Part shown: positions 17,014 through 24,519 of the stretch, piece after piece
Position numbering within the stretch: the stretch's first letter is position 1
Layout: each line of letters begins with the position of its first letter
From: Nocardia spumae
GTDB taxonomy: Bacteria; Actinomycetota; Actinomycetes; Mycobacteriales; Mycobacteriaceae
Assembly: GCF_020733635.1 (NCBI RefSeq)
Contig: NZ_JAJFZL010000001.1
Location: 4,402,001-4,466,000 of the forward strand
Length of the DNA: 64,000 nt
Reading direction: 5' to 3'
The notes under the pieces: model-generated
Database searches by the model: none
Told to the model about the DNA's origin: nothing
Seen by the model: only the letters and a program-made list of their open reading frames with translations
Position numbers and translations under genes: made by a program

Positions 17014-17754
17014 CTAGGAGGTCTTGTGCGGCACCGCCGCCACCAGCCCGCCGTCGACCACGAACTCCGATCCGGTGGCGTACGACGACTCGTCACTGGC
17101 CAGGAACAACACGAACGTCGCCACCTCCTCCGGCTGCGCCGGACGACCCAGCGGGATCGTGACCAGATCATCGGGAATATCGGCGGTCATCGGGGTCCGG
17201 ATCAGACCCGGATGCAGCGAATTCACCCGGATGTTGTGATGCGCCAGTTCCAGTGCGGCCGACTTCGCCAGGCCGCGCACACCCCACTTGGTGGCGACAT
17301 AACCGTGCGCCCACGGCGCACCGCGCAACCCCTCGATCGAGGAGACGTTCACGATCGAGCCACCCCCCGCGGCGATCATCGGATCGACCACCGCCTGCAT
17401 ACCCAGGAACGTCCCGGTCAGATTCACATCCAGAATCCGCCGCCACTGCTCCAATTCGAACCTGCGCAACGAATTGCCGTTGACGATGCCGGCGTTGTTG
17501 ACCAGCACATCGAGTTTGCCGAACTCTCCGACCGCGGTGGCCACCGCCGCGTTCCACTGCTCGGGCTCGGTGACATCGAGGTGCGCATACCGCGCCGACG
17601 ACCCCAGCTCGACCGCCAGCGCCTTGCCCTCGTCGTCGAGAATGTCGCCGATCACCACCGCGGCCCCCTCCGCCACGAGCAGCCGGGCATGAGCCGCGCC
17701 CATACCTCGCGAACCCCCACTGACCAGCGCAACTTTACCGTCTACACGTCCCAT
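17014..17754 (-). CDS. short-chain dehydrogenase, hydroxysteroid dehydrogenase-like
   Basis: A 246-residue classical SDR: NAD-binding GGSRGMGAA, NNAG, catalytic Ser in NVSSIEG, and YVATK as the YxxxK motif. All catalytic residues are present. The sequence is close in style to M. tuberculosis Rv2002 (FabG3, a 3-alpha/20-beta-hydroxysteroid dehydrogenase), for example GDILDDEGKA and HPGLIRTPMT, so a hydroxysteroid substrate is plausible but unproven. The ATG at 17754 gives the family start MGRVDGKVALVSGG. A palindrome and a direct repeat lie in the divergent promoter shared with the DapB-like gene. Confidence 0.88.
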   Translation of the reverse strand: MGRVDGKVALVSGGSRGMGAAHARLLVAEGAAVVIGDILDDEGKALAVELGSSARYAHLDVTEPEQWNAAVATAVGEFGKLDVLVNNAGIVNGNSLRRFELEQWRRILDVNLTGTFLGMQAVVDPMIAAGGGSIVNVSSIEGLRGAPWAHGYVATKWGVRGLAKSAALELAHHNIRVNSLHPGLIRTPMTADIPDDLVTIPLGRPAQPEEVATFVLFLASDESSYATGSEFVVDGGLVAAVPHKTS

Positions 17755-17774
17755 ACCCGGGACGCTACCCGAAC

Positions 17775-17881
17775 TCTGGACAACAATCCAGACACCTTTC
17801 CAGCACCCCGGTCGGCCCCCGAGCGAGCGGTTGCCCCGGCGCAATCGAGCCAGTAACGTCCAGACACATGTCCAGCACTCT
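17775..17881. promoter_or_regulatory. divergent promoter with palindrome and repeated operator
   Basis: TCTGGA-CAACAA-TCCAGA (17775-17792) is a perfect 6-6-6 palindrome. A composite element of form TCCAGACACNNNTCCAGCAC occurs twice, at 17787-17806 and 17859-17878, 72 bases apart. Together they cover the region between the SDR start (17754) and the DapB-like gene (18068), suggesting one regulator controls both. The core differs from the KstR box. Confidence 0.55.
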
Positions 17882-18067
17882 GTCCGGTTAATCCCGCACG
17901 GCTCGATCGGAGAGTCATGGCATACGTCTCGTCGACCGCGACGGATCGCACGCGATCGACGCCGCCGAGAAGGCCGCCGACCGGCTCCGGCACACAACCC
18001 CCGCGTGGCCGACATGGTCGCGGCCGCCCGGGGCCAGTCGGCTGCGCCCATGGACAGAGGAGAGAAT

Positions 18068-19138
18068 ATGCCCATTCGTGTCGTTCACATCGGCACCGGC
18101 AATGTCGGGCGGCTCGCACTGGCCGGCCTCATCACCGATCCGCGGTTCGAGGTGGTCGGAGTGTGCGTCTCGTCCGCGGAGAAGGTCGGCAGGGACGCCG
18201 GTGAACTGGCCGGGCTGGACGTCAGCACGGGTGTGCGCGCCACCGACAGCCTGGATGCCGTACTCGCGCTCGCACCCGATTGCGCGGTGTATTGCGCGAT
18301 GGGCGACACCCGGCCGCTCGAGGCGCTCGACGACTGCCGCAGCATTCTGGCGGCCGGTGTCGATCTGGTCGGCTCCGCTCCCGGCATGCTCCAATATCCC
18401 TGGCAGGTGTTGCCGGACAAGTACTTCGCGCCCATCGAGGACGCCGCGCGGGCGAGCGGCAAGAGCGTCTTCGTCACCGGCATCGATCCCGGATTCGCCA
18501 ACGACCTGATCCCGCTGGCCTTTTCGGGCACCTGCCGCGATATCGAGCAGATACGGTGCTCGGAGATCGCCGACTACGCGACCTACGACGGTGCGACGGT
18601 CATGTTCGACGTCATGGGATTCGGCAAACCGCTCGACGAGGTGCCGATGCTGCTGCAGCCCGGTGTGCTGAGACTGGCCTGGGGTACCACCATCCGGCAA
18701 CTCGCCGCCGGGCTGGACGTCACCGTCGACGAGATCACCGAATCCTATGAGCGCGAACCGGCTCCGGAGACTTTCGAGATCGCGGCCGGCCAGGTCCCGA
18801 AGGGTTCGGTCGCGGCGATCCGGTTCGAGATTCAGGGCCGGGTACAGGGACGCCCCCTGATCGTCATCGAGCACACCACACGGCTGCGCGAGGATCTGCG
18901 TCCCGACTGGCCCCGGCCCGCGCAACCCGGCGGCTCCTATCGGGTGGAGATCGTCGGTGAACCGTCCTACACCGTCGACATCTGCCCGACCAGTCGCCAC
19001 GGCGACCACAACCACGCCGCGATCGTGGCGGCGGCGGGCCGCATCGTCAACGCCATCCCCGCCGTGGTCGCGGCGCCTCCGGGCATCCGCACCTCACTGG
19101 ATCTGCCGTTGATCGCCGGAACCGTACTGCCGCACTGA
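18068..19138 (+). CDS. DapB-like NAD(P)-binding oxidoreductase
   Basis: A 356-residue protein with an N-terminal Rossmann fold of dihydrodipicolinate-reductase type (HIGTGNVGRLAL), then GIDPGFANDLIPLAF and a conserved C-terminal His-rich stretch (SRHGDHNHAAI). It belongs to the actinobacterial group annotated as dihydrodipicolinate reductase. Because it is far longer than true DapB (about 250 residues) and sits in a catabolic cluster, lysine biosynthesis is unlikely; a reductase or dehydrogenase step in the nearby pathway is more probable. The ATG follows AGAGGAGAG, an excellent ribosome site. It is divergent from the SDR and shares its repeated operators. Confidence 0.75.
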   Translation: MPIRVVHIGTGNVGRLALAGLITDPRFEVVGVCVSSAEKVGRDAGELAGLDVSTGVRATDSLDAVLALAPDCAVYCAMGDTRPLEALDDCRSILAAGVDLVGSAPGMLQYPWQVLPDKYFAPIEDAARASGKSVFVTGIDPGFANDLIPLAFSGTCRDIEQIRCSEIADYATYDGATVMFDVMGFGKPLDEVPMLLQPGVLRLAWGTTIRQLAAGLDVTVDEITESYEREPAPETFEIAAGQVPKGSVAAIRFEIQGRVQGRPLIVIEHTTRLREDLRPDWPRPAQPGGSYRVEIVGEPSYTVDICPTSRHGDHNHAAIVAAAGRIVNAIPAVVAAPPGIRTSLDLPLIAGTVLPH

Positions 19139-19539
19139 ATTCGGCGACCGCGAGGCCATCGCCGCTCGTCGATCGCGCACCTCCGATTCCACGCCCGCAT
19201 CGACCACCGATAGTTTGCTGACTGTATGCGGCGACATCCGCCCGCCGCGACCGGATTGGAGCCGGCCGCGGAGCGGACACCGAGCGGCGATGGGAATGAC
19301 CTCCCGCGCACCACAACCCATTCATTTCTCGACGGCGAACTCGAATCCACCGGGCTCACCTGGCCGAACGACGCACCCCGATCAGCAAACGCGACAGGAC
19401 ACCCCCGGGCAGACCTCAGGACAAAGGGTTGTCGCAACTCGAAATTCGCCACTACAGTCGGATTTGCTAGAAAGATGCTGACGGTTTCACCCGTCCGGCC
19501 TCGGCCAGCGCGGACGGTCGACCTCGAGGATGGACTGAG
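19139..19539 (+). promoter_or_regulatory. intergenic region with candidate promoter
   Basis: About 400 bases before the small gene at 19540. TTGTCG (19429-19434) and TACAGT (19453-19458), 18 bases apart, would start a transcript near 19465, giving a leader of about 75 bases. An open frame from 19226 ends in an ATGA overlap with the next gene, but its codon use is mixed, it lacks a ribosome site and it resembles nothing, so I do not call it. Confidence 0.4.
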
Positions 19540-19863
19540 ATGACCTTCCTGGCTCTCGGATATCTCCGCACGGATGTGTCACAGCGGCAACGCCGATGGG
19601 ACGAGGCGCAGATACGTTCGCTGGCACGAAGACTGGGCTACGAGTTGAGCGAGATCATCCTCGCGGGCACCCACGAACCGATCCAGCGGCTGATGGATAC
19701 CGTGATCGAGCTCAACGCCGAAGCGGTCATCGTCCCCACCGCCGACCATTTCGACGGTCACCTCGTACCGGCCGAACTCATCGAGATCACCGACGTCATC
19801 ACGGTGTCGCCGGAACACACCTACGCCCGGTGGGCCACCGGTGAAGTACCGCGGCGTGAATGA
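19540..19863 (+). CDS. small protein resembling a serine-recombinase fold
   Basis: A 107-residue protein of unknown function. It starts FLALGYLRTDVSQ and continues with a helix ending LARRLGYEL, then AEAVIVPTADHFDGHLVP. This pattern recalls the N-terminal catalytic domain of serine recombinases (GYxRVSTxxQ, then a helix, then a hydrophobic strand with DRLGR). The catalytic Ser position is not clearly kept, and there is no DNA-binding C-terminal domain, so recombination is unlikely. The end reads DVITVSPEHTYARW. It has a purine-rich site before the ATG and stands alone between terminators and promoters. Confidence 0.6.
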   Translation: MTFLALGYLRTDVSQRQRRWDEAQIRSLARRLGYELSEIILAGTHEPIQRLMDTVIELNAEAVIVPTADHFDGHLVPAELIEITDVITVSPEHTYARWATGEVPRRE

Positions 19864-19898
19864 ATTCCGGACGCGCGCCGCGGGTTCGGCGTAGTGGG

Positions 19899-19945
19899 AG
19901 CCCGGCGCCCCCGTCGCGCTGGTCTCGCGACGCGGGCGCCGGGCT
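19899..19945. terminator. long bidirectional terminator hairpin
   Basis: AGCCCGGCGCCC pairs with GGGCGCCGGGCT, then across one C/C mismatch CGTCGCG pairs with CGCGACG around a 7-base loop, giving 19 paired bases. It lies between the convergent small gene (ends 19863) and the hydrolase gene (ends 19955). Confidence 0.85.
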
Positions 19946-19954
19946 TCGGGCCGG

Positions 19955-20986
19955 TCAGAGGTGATCGGCGTCCACCACGGCCTGAGCGAACGCCGCAGGC
20001 GCCTCCTGTGGAACGTCGTGTCCGACACCGGCGAAGACGCGGTGGTCGTAGGCCCCGGTGAACTTGGCGCGATAGGCCTTCCCGTCGGCATTGGCGCCGT
20101 CGAAATCACTGCCGATGGTGATCGCTGGAACGGAGATCACGGGCCCCGCGGCCAAAGTGCGCTCCTCGGCGTCGAATTGGGGTTCGCCGGGTGCCAGCCC
20201 CAGCCGCCACCGGTAGTTGTGGACGACGACGGCGACATGGTCGGGGTTGTCGAACGAGCCGGCGCTACGCGCGTAGGTGGCGTCGTCGAAGTTCCACTTC
20301 GGCGAGGCCGTCTTCCAGATGTACTTGCCGAAATCGTGCACGTTGCGCTGATAGCCGAGCCGGCCGCGTTCGGTGGCGAAGTAGTACTGGTACCACCAGC
20401 CGGCCTCGGCGGCGGGCGCGAGCGGCTGCTGCTGCGCGGCCACATCGGTGATCAGATATCCGCTCACCGCGACCAGCGCCTTCACTCGCTGCGGCCACAG
20501 TGCGGCGACCACATCCGCGGTGCGCGCACCCCAGTCGTAGCCGCCGAGCACCGCCTTGTCGATGTGCAGGGCATCCATCAACGCGATGACATCGTGCGCG
20601 ATCGCGGCCTGCTCACCGTTGCGGACGGTATCCGGGAACAGGAACCGGGTCGGGCCGAATCCGCGCAGATACGGGACGATCACCCGATACCCCTGGGCGG
20701 CCAGCCGCGGGCCGACGTCGATGTAGCTCGCCGGATCGTAGGGCCAGCCGTGCAACAGCACCACCACCGGCCCGTTCTGCGGACCGTATTCGACATAGGC
20801 GGTATCGAGCACCCCGGCGCGGATATGTTCGATCGGCCCGAGAGCGGTGTGTTCACCGGCGCCCACACCCAGAACCGAGGCCGGGGTCGGGGTCGACGGC
20901 GCCTCGGCGCCCGGCGCGCACGCCGCCAGCGACGCCGTGATCGCCGCTACCGCGGCCAGTTGTGCCCATCGTTTCCTGGTGAACAT
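19955..20986 (-). CDS. exported epoxide hydrolase-like alpha/beta hydrolase lipoprotein
   Basis: A 343-residue protein starting with a signal peptide and lipobox (SLAAC), so it is probably lipidated and anchored outside the membrane. The catalytic domain has the oxyanion motif HGWPYD, a nucleophile-elbow Asp in GGYDWGAR, and the late His in GVGHDVPQE, as in epoxide hydrolases and haloalkane dehalogenases. The ATG at 20986 follows GGGAGA (20994-20999); an earlier ATG at 21043 would bury the signal peptide. An AraC regulator lies directly upstream on the same strand, with the 14-base operator-like sequence between them. The natural substrate is unknown. Confidence 0.8.
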   Translation of the reverse strand: MFTRKRWAQLAAVAAITASLAACAPGAEAPSTPTPASVLGVGAGEHTALGPIEHIRAGVLDTAYVEYGPQNGPVVVLLHGWPYDPASYIDVGPRLAAQGYRVIVPYLRGFGPTRFLFPDTVRNGEQAAIAHDVIALMDALHIDKAVLGGYDWGARTADVVAALWPQRVKALVAVSGYLITDVAAQQQPLAPAAEAGWWYQYYFATERGRLGYQRNVHDFGKYIWKTASPKWNFDDATYARSAGSFDNPDHVAVVVHNYRWRLGLAPGEPQFDAEERTLAAGPVISVPAITIGSDFDGANADGKAYRAKFTGAYDHRVFAGVGHDVPQEAPAAFAQAVVDADHL

Positions 20987-21090
20987 CCGCTCGTCTCCCG
21001 TGTCCTCATCCGCCGCGCCCACTGCCACGGCTGGGATGAGCACTACGTTATGAGTCGCGAACCCCCCGGCGCGCCCGTCGGATGACGGTA

Positions 21091-21104
21091 TCGACGTACG
21101 TCAT
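21091..21104. promoter_or_regulatory. shared 14-base palindromic element
   Basis: TCGACGTACGTCAT, identical to 7198-7211. The centre GACGTACGTC is a perfect palindrome, and ATGACG lies just upstream (21082-21087), making a wider inverted pair with CGTCAT. It sits between the AraC gene and the hydrolase gene, about 105 bases before the hydrolase start. Confidence 0.45.
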
Positions 21105-21114
21105 CCGGGCCGGA

Positions 21115-22083
21115 TCACCGCGGCCCGGCGCGATCCGGGTCACGAGCCGATATCGAGTAGAGCTCGCGGTGGCGGCGCTGCCGGAATTCGCGCGGGGTCT
21201 CACCGAACGCCTCCTTGAACGCGGTGGAGAACCATGCCGGGGTGAGGCCGACCCGGCTCGCCAGCTGATGGACCGGCACGCTCAGGAACGCCGGATCCTC
21301 CAGGGAGCTGCGGGCAGCGCGTAATGCCTCCTCGCGCCGGATGTCACGAAATGTGGTGCCGGACCGTTGCAGGAGCGTCCGCACCTGCCGCGGCGACCAG
21401 CCCAGTGCCTCCGCCACGGCGGGCAGCCGGACATCGCGATAGCCGAGATTGGCGCGGACGTACCGACGGACCTGGTCGACCACCCGACCGTGATGGCTGC
21501 GCTGCGGTGTCGTATCGCCCTGGGCCAGCATGCACAGTAGTTCCGCGATCCGGCCGCAGACGGCGTCGAACTCCCGGCCCGTCAACGCCCCCGCCTCGGC
21601 ATGAGTGCTGCGGATGAGGCCGTGGGTGATGCGACCGAGGCCGGAATCGAGGGTCAGTACCCGGGCGCGGTCGGCGAGAGACCCTATGCGACTGTCGATT
21701 TCGGTGCGCGGCACCTGAAACGCGTAGGCCTTCGACTGCGGGATGTGGATACTGCAGACCTCGTCGACGGTGGTCACCACACCGCCGCCGGGCCCGACTC
21801 CGACCTCCTGATCGCGGTAGCGCACGGTATAGCCGCCCTGCTGCGGGAACACGATCCAGTAGAAATCGTCCCCGGGCACGCGCTGGATGTGGAAACCGGT
21901 GCGATGGGAGGTGCGGGTGCCGCGCTGGTCCCAGTGCAGGAGCCGGTGGTCCACGGACTCCTGCACGGTCAGCGTGGCGCCCCAGTGCCCTTCTTCGCGG
22001 TAGTCGTGATCCATGGGCACGAACCCGTCGGCGATAGTGGTCCATGCTCGTGAGTTCCGCGCGGTCACCTGGTAGTGCCTCAC
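21115..22083 (-). CDS. AraC-family regulator with AraC-binding-like N-domain
   Basis: A 322-residue regulator. The N-terminal part resembles the AraC-binding-like sensor domain (IQRVPGDDFYWIVFPQQG), and the C-terminus carries two helix-turn-helix units (VRLPAVAEALGWSPRQVRTLLQ and HQLASRVGLTPAWFSTAFKE) closing with GETPREFRQRR. The GTG start at 22083 follows GGAGG. The hydrolase gene downstream on the same strand is its likely target or operon partner. Confidence 0.87.
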   Translation of the reverse strand: MRHYQVTARNSRAWTTIADGFVPMDHDYREEGHWGATLTVQESVDHRLLHWDQRGTRTSHRTGFHIQRVPGDDFYWIVFPQQGGYTVRYRDQEVGVGPGGGVVTTVDEVCSIHIPQSKAYAFQVPRTEIDSRIGSLADRARVLTLDSGLGRITHGLIRSTHAEAGALTGREFDAVCGRIAELLCMLAQGDTTPQRSHHGRVVDQVRRYVRANLGYRDVRLPAVAEALGWSPRQVRTLLQRSGTTFRDIRREEALRAARSSLEDPAFLSVPVHQLASRVGLTPAWFSTAFKEAFGETPREFRQRRHRELYSISARDPDRAGPR

Positions 22084-22155
22084 TGCGACCCTCCATCCGT
22101 CGAGGTGTCAGGTGCCGAGCATGGCAGATTTCCCCACCGGGTCAACCGCGGCCAC

Positions 22156-23412
22156 TCACCGGTCCTGGTGACCCGCCGGCGCCGGATCCGACGGCGGCAC
22201 CGCGCCCAGCCGGATCGGAATCGACAGCGGTCCGATGGTGAAGAACGACGGCGAATAGGCGATATCGGCCGGATCGACGACGAGTTCGAGATCGGGCAGC
22301 CGCCGATACAGCGAGGCCAGTGCGAGCCGGCCCTCCAGCCGGGCCAGCCCGGCGCCGATGCAGTAGCGGGGGCCGTGCCCGAATCCGAGGTGATCACTGC
22401 GCTGTTCGCGGTCGATGTCGAAGCTGTCGGCGGTGTCGCCGTAGCGCTGCGGATCCAGACCGCAGGCCTGGTAGACCACGCCGACGGCATTGCCCTTCGG
22501 TATCGTGACGCCCGCGATGGTCACATCGGTGAGCGTGAACCGCCAGCTGGTCATCATGACCGAATGCCGGTAGCGCACCGTCTCCTCCACGACCTCGGCC
22601 CAGCGGTCCCCCGCCTTGGCGGCGGCGAGCTGTTCGGGATGTTGCGACAGCGCGATGATCGCGTAGCCGAGCATGTGCACCGTCGTCTCGTGGCCCGCGA
22701 CCAGCATGATCCACAGCACCGCGACCAGTTCCTCGGTGGTCAGCTTGTCGTCGCGATCGCGGGCCTGTACCAGTCCGGTGGTGAGATCGTCGCCGGGTTC
22801 GCGGCGCTTGCTCTCGGCCAGATCCCGCAGATAGGTCAGCAGCCCGTTCTGCGCGGCGAACGCCTCCTCCGGAGAAGTGTTGTGGGACAACAGCACCGCG
22901 GTCCAGTTCCGCAGCCGCTTCCGATCTTCCGGCGGGATACCGAACAGCTCGCAGATCACCGCCATCGGCAGCGCCTCGGTGAACGCCGGAACCAGATCGA
23001 CCCCGTCGCCGGCGGCCACCACCTCGTCGAGCAGTTCGTCGATGATCTGCTGGATGCGCGACTGCATCGCCTGCACCCGGGCCGGGGTGAACGCCTTGCC
23101 GATCATGCCGCGCAGCCGCCGGTGATCCTGTCCGTCCATGGTCGACAGATGCTCACCCTGCACGACCGCGCGCAGCGGCCAGTCCGGTGGAATCACTCCG
23201 TTGTGCAGATCGGGCCAATGTTTCGGATCGCGGGCGAAGGTGGCGTTGTCGCCCGCCAGGATTTCGCGCACGGCGTCGTGGGTCAGGGCGAGGTAGCCCG
23301 CCACCCCGCCGGGGAACTCGACCTCGACGACGGGGGCGATATCGCGTAGCCGCAGGCAGGTATCGAGCGGAGCCTCGTTCGCGGCAGGAAAGGCGGGCAG
23401 TGCGGTGGTCAC
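22156..23412 (-). CDS. cytochrome P450
   Basis: Soluble bacterial P450 of 418 residues. Oxygen-activation motif AGHETT in the I helix, ExxR as ETVR in the K helix, and the haem ligand Cys in FGHGPRYCIG are all intact. It inserts one oxygen atom into a substrate, with electrons supplied by a ferredoxin and reductase that are not encoded nearby. The GTG at 23412 is preferred because AAAGGA lies six bases upstream; an ATG at 23418 and a GTG at 23427 are possible. It is divergent from an alpha/beta hydrolase, with a 17-bp repeat pair in between. Confidence 0.93.
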   Translation of the reverse strand: MTTALPAFPAANEAPLDTCLRLRDIAPVVEVEFPGGVAGYLALTHDAVREILAGDNATFARDPKHWPDLHNGVIPPDWPLRAVVQGEHLSTMDGQDHRRLRGMIGKAFTPARVQAMQSRIQQIIDELLDEVVAAGDGVDLVPAFTEALPMAVICELFGIPPEDRKRLRNWTAVLLSHNTSPEEAFAAQNGLLTYLRDLAESKRREPGDDLTTGLVQARDRDDKLTTEELVAVLWIMLVAGHETTVHMLGYAIIALSQHPEQLAAAKAGDRWAEVVEETVRYRHSVMMTSWRFTLTDVTIAGVTIPKGNAVGVVYQACGLDPQRYGDTADSFDIDREQRSDHLGFGHGPRYCIGAGLARLEGRLALASLYRRLPDLELVVDPADIAYSPSFFTIGPLSIPIRLGAVPPSDPAPAGHQDR

Positions 23413-23510
23413 GGGCATTCCTTTCACCTTGCCGGGCCCTGCCCCGGCATTCGCCGACGAGTATCACGCCCACCGCGTCCGGCCACCGCGCACTCGGGCG
23501 CACTCAGCCT

Positions 23511-23548
23511 CCCACCGAAAGAGCGCTGTCACCCACCGAAAGAGCGCT
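23511..23548. repeat. 17-bp direct repeat pair in divergent promoter
   Basis: CCCACCGAAAGAGCGCT occurs at 23511-23527 and again identically at 23532-23548, a period of 21 bases, or two helical turns. Each copy contains the palindrome AGCGCT. It lies about 100 bases upstream of the P450 start and about 130 before the hydrolase, as expected of a regulator binding two sites on one face. Confidence 0.6.
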
Positions 23549-23679
23549 CGCGAAATCCACTGCCGGGCAGACGGTTTCCGTGCGGCGGCGGCCGTCCCGT
23601 GGTTGGTGAACTGCGCCCCGCTCCCGGCGAGCACAATCGACACCGCTCCGTTGTCCGAATCACTGCGAGGATGGTTCAC

Positions 23680-24504
23680 GTGCCCGGTTCCGACATCATC
23701 GTCACCACACCGCTCGGTGATCTGCACGCCACGGTCGCGGGCACCGGCGAGACCATCGTGCTGTGGCCGAGTCTGCTGATGGACGCGAGTCTGTGGCAGG
23801 CCCAGGTCGACCATTTCTCCCGCCGCTACCGCACCGTCGCGATCGATCCACCCGGGCACGGCCGGTCCGCACCGCTGACCCGGGTCTTCGACTTCGGCGA
23901 ATGCGCCCGATGCGTGGTCGCCGTTCTCGACCATCTCGGCGTGGACCGGGCGCATATCGTCGGCAATTCGTGGGGCGCGATGATCGGCGGCACCTTCGCC
24001 GCGACCTTCCCGGATCGGGTGCGAACCGCGGTGCTGCTCAACGGGACCGCGTCGCCGGCGCCACGACGCCAGCGACTCGAATACTCGTTCCTGCTGACGT
24101 GCGCGCGACTGCTCGGCGGCGTGCGACCGCCACTGACCCCGGCGGTGGTGCGGGCTTTCCTGGGCCCGACCAGCAGGCGAACACGACCGCAGGTGGTGGG
24201 CCGGGTCCGGACCGCCGCCGCGGCCCATGACGTCGCGTCGGTGTCCTGGGCGGTGCGGTCGGTGGTGATGCGCCGGCCCGACCAGCGCGCCCTGTTCGCC
24301 TCCATCACCTGTCCGGTGCTGGTGATCGCGGGGCGCGAGGATCCCACCTTTCCGCTCGCGGAGGTGGAGGCCATGGCACGCGCCGTGCCCACGGCACGGC
24401 TGGTCGTCCTCGACGATGCCGCGCATCTGGCCGCGGCGGAGGTACCCGAACAGGTCAACTCGCTGATCGCTGGGTTCTTCGAGGAACACGCGGGCACATC
24501 CTGA
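23680..24504 (+). CDS. alpha/beta hydrolase, Ser-nucleophile type
   Basis: A 274-residue cytoplasmic hydrolase with nucleophile elbow GNSWGAM, acid in AGREDPTFP and His in DDAAHLAA, so the catalytic triad is complete. DPPGHGRS is typical of esterase, lactonase and C-C hydrolase members. The start is uncertain: AGGATGG precedes the GTG at 23680 by about five bases, while the ATG at 23671 directly abuts that site. It is divergent from the P450, and the shared repeats suggest joint control of an oxidation-plus-hydrolysis step. Its 3' end converges on the LAL regulator with 15 bases between. Confidence 0.85.
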   Translation: MPGSDIIVTTPLGDLHATVAGTGETIVLWPSLLMDASLWQAQVDHFSRRYRTVAIDPPGHGRSAPLTRVFDFGECARCVVAVLDHLGVDRAHIVGNSWGAMIGGTFAATFPDRVRTAVLLNGTASPAPRRQRLEYSFLLTCARLLGGVRPPLTPAVVRAFLGPTSRRTRPQVVGRVRTAAAAHDVASVSWAVRSVVMRRPDQRALFASITCPVLVIAGREDPTFPLAEVEAMARAVPTARLVVLDDAAHLAAAEVPEQVNSLIAGFFEEHAGTS

Positions 24505-24519
24505 ACCGCCCGCCCCCGG

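Noticed and set aside
19226..19543. 105-residue frame ending in an ATGA overlap with the gene at 19540
   Set aside because: The overlap is suggestive, but codon third positions are mixed, there is no ribosome site, the sequence resembles nothing, and the likely promoter of the next gene lies inside it.
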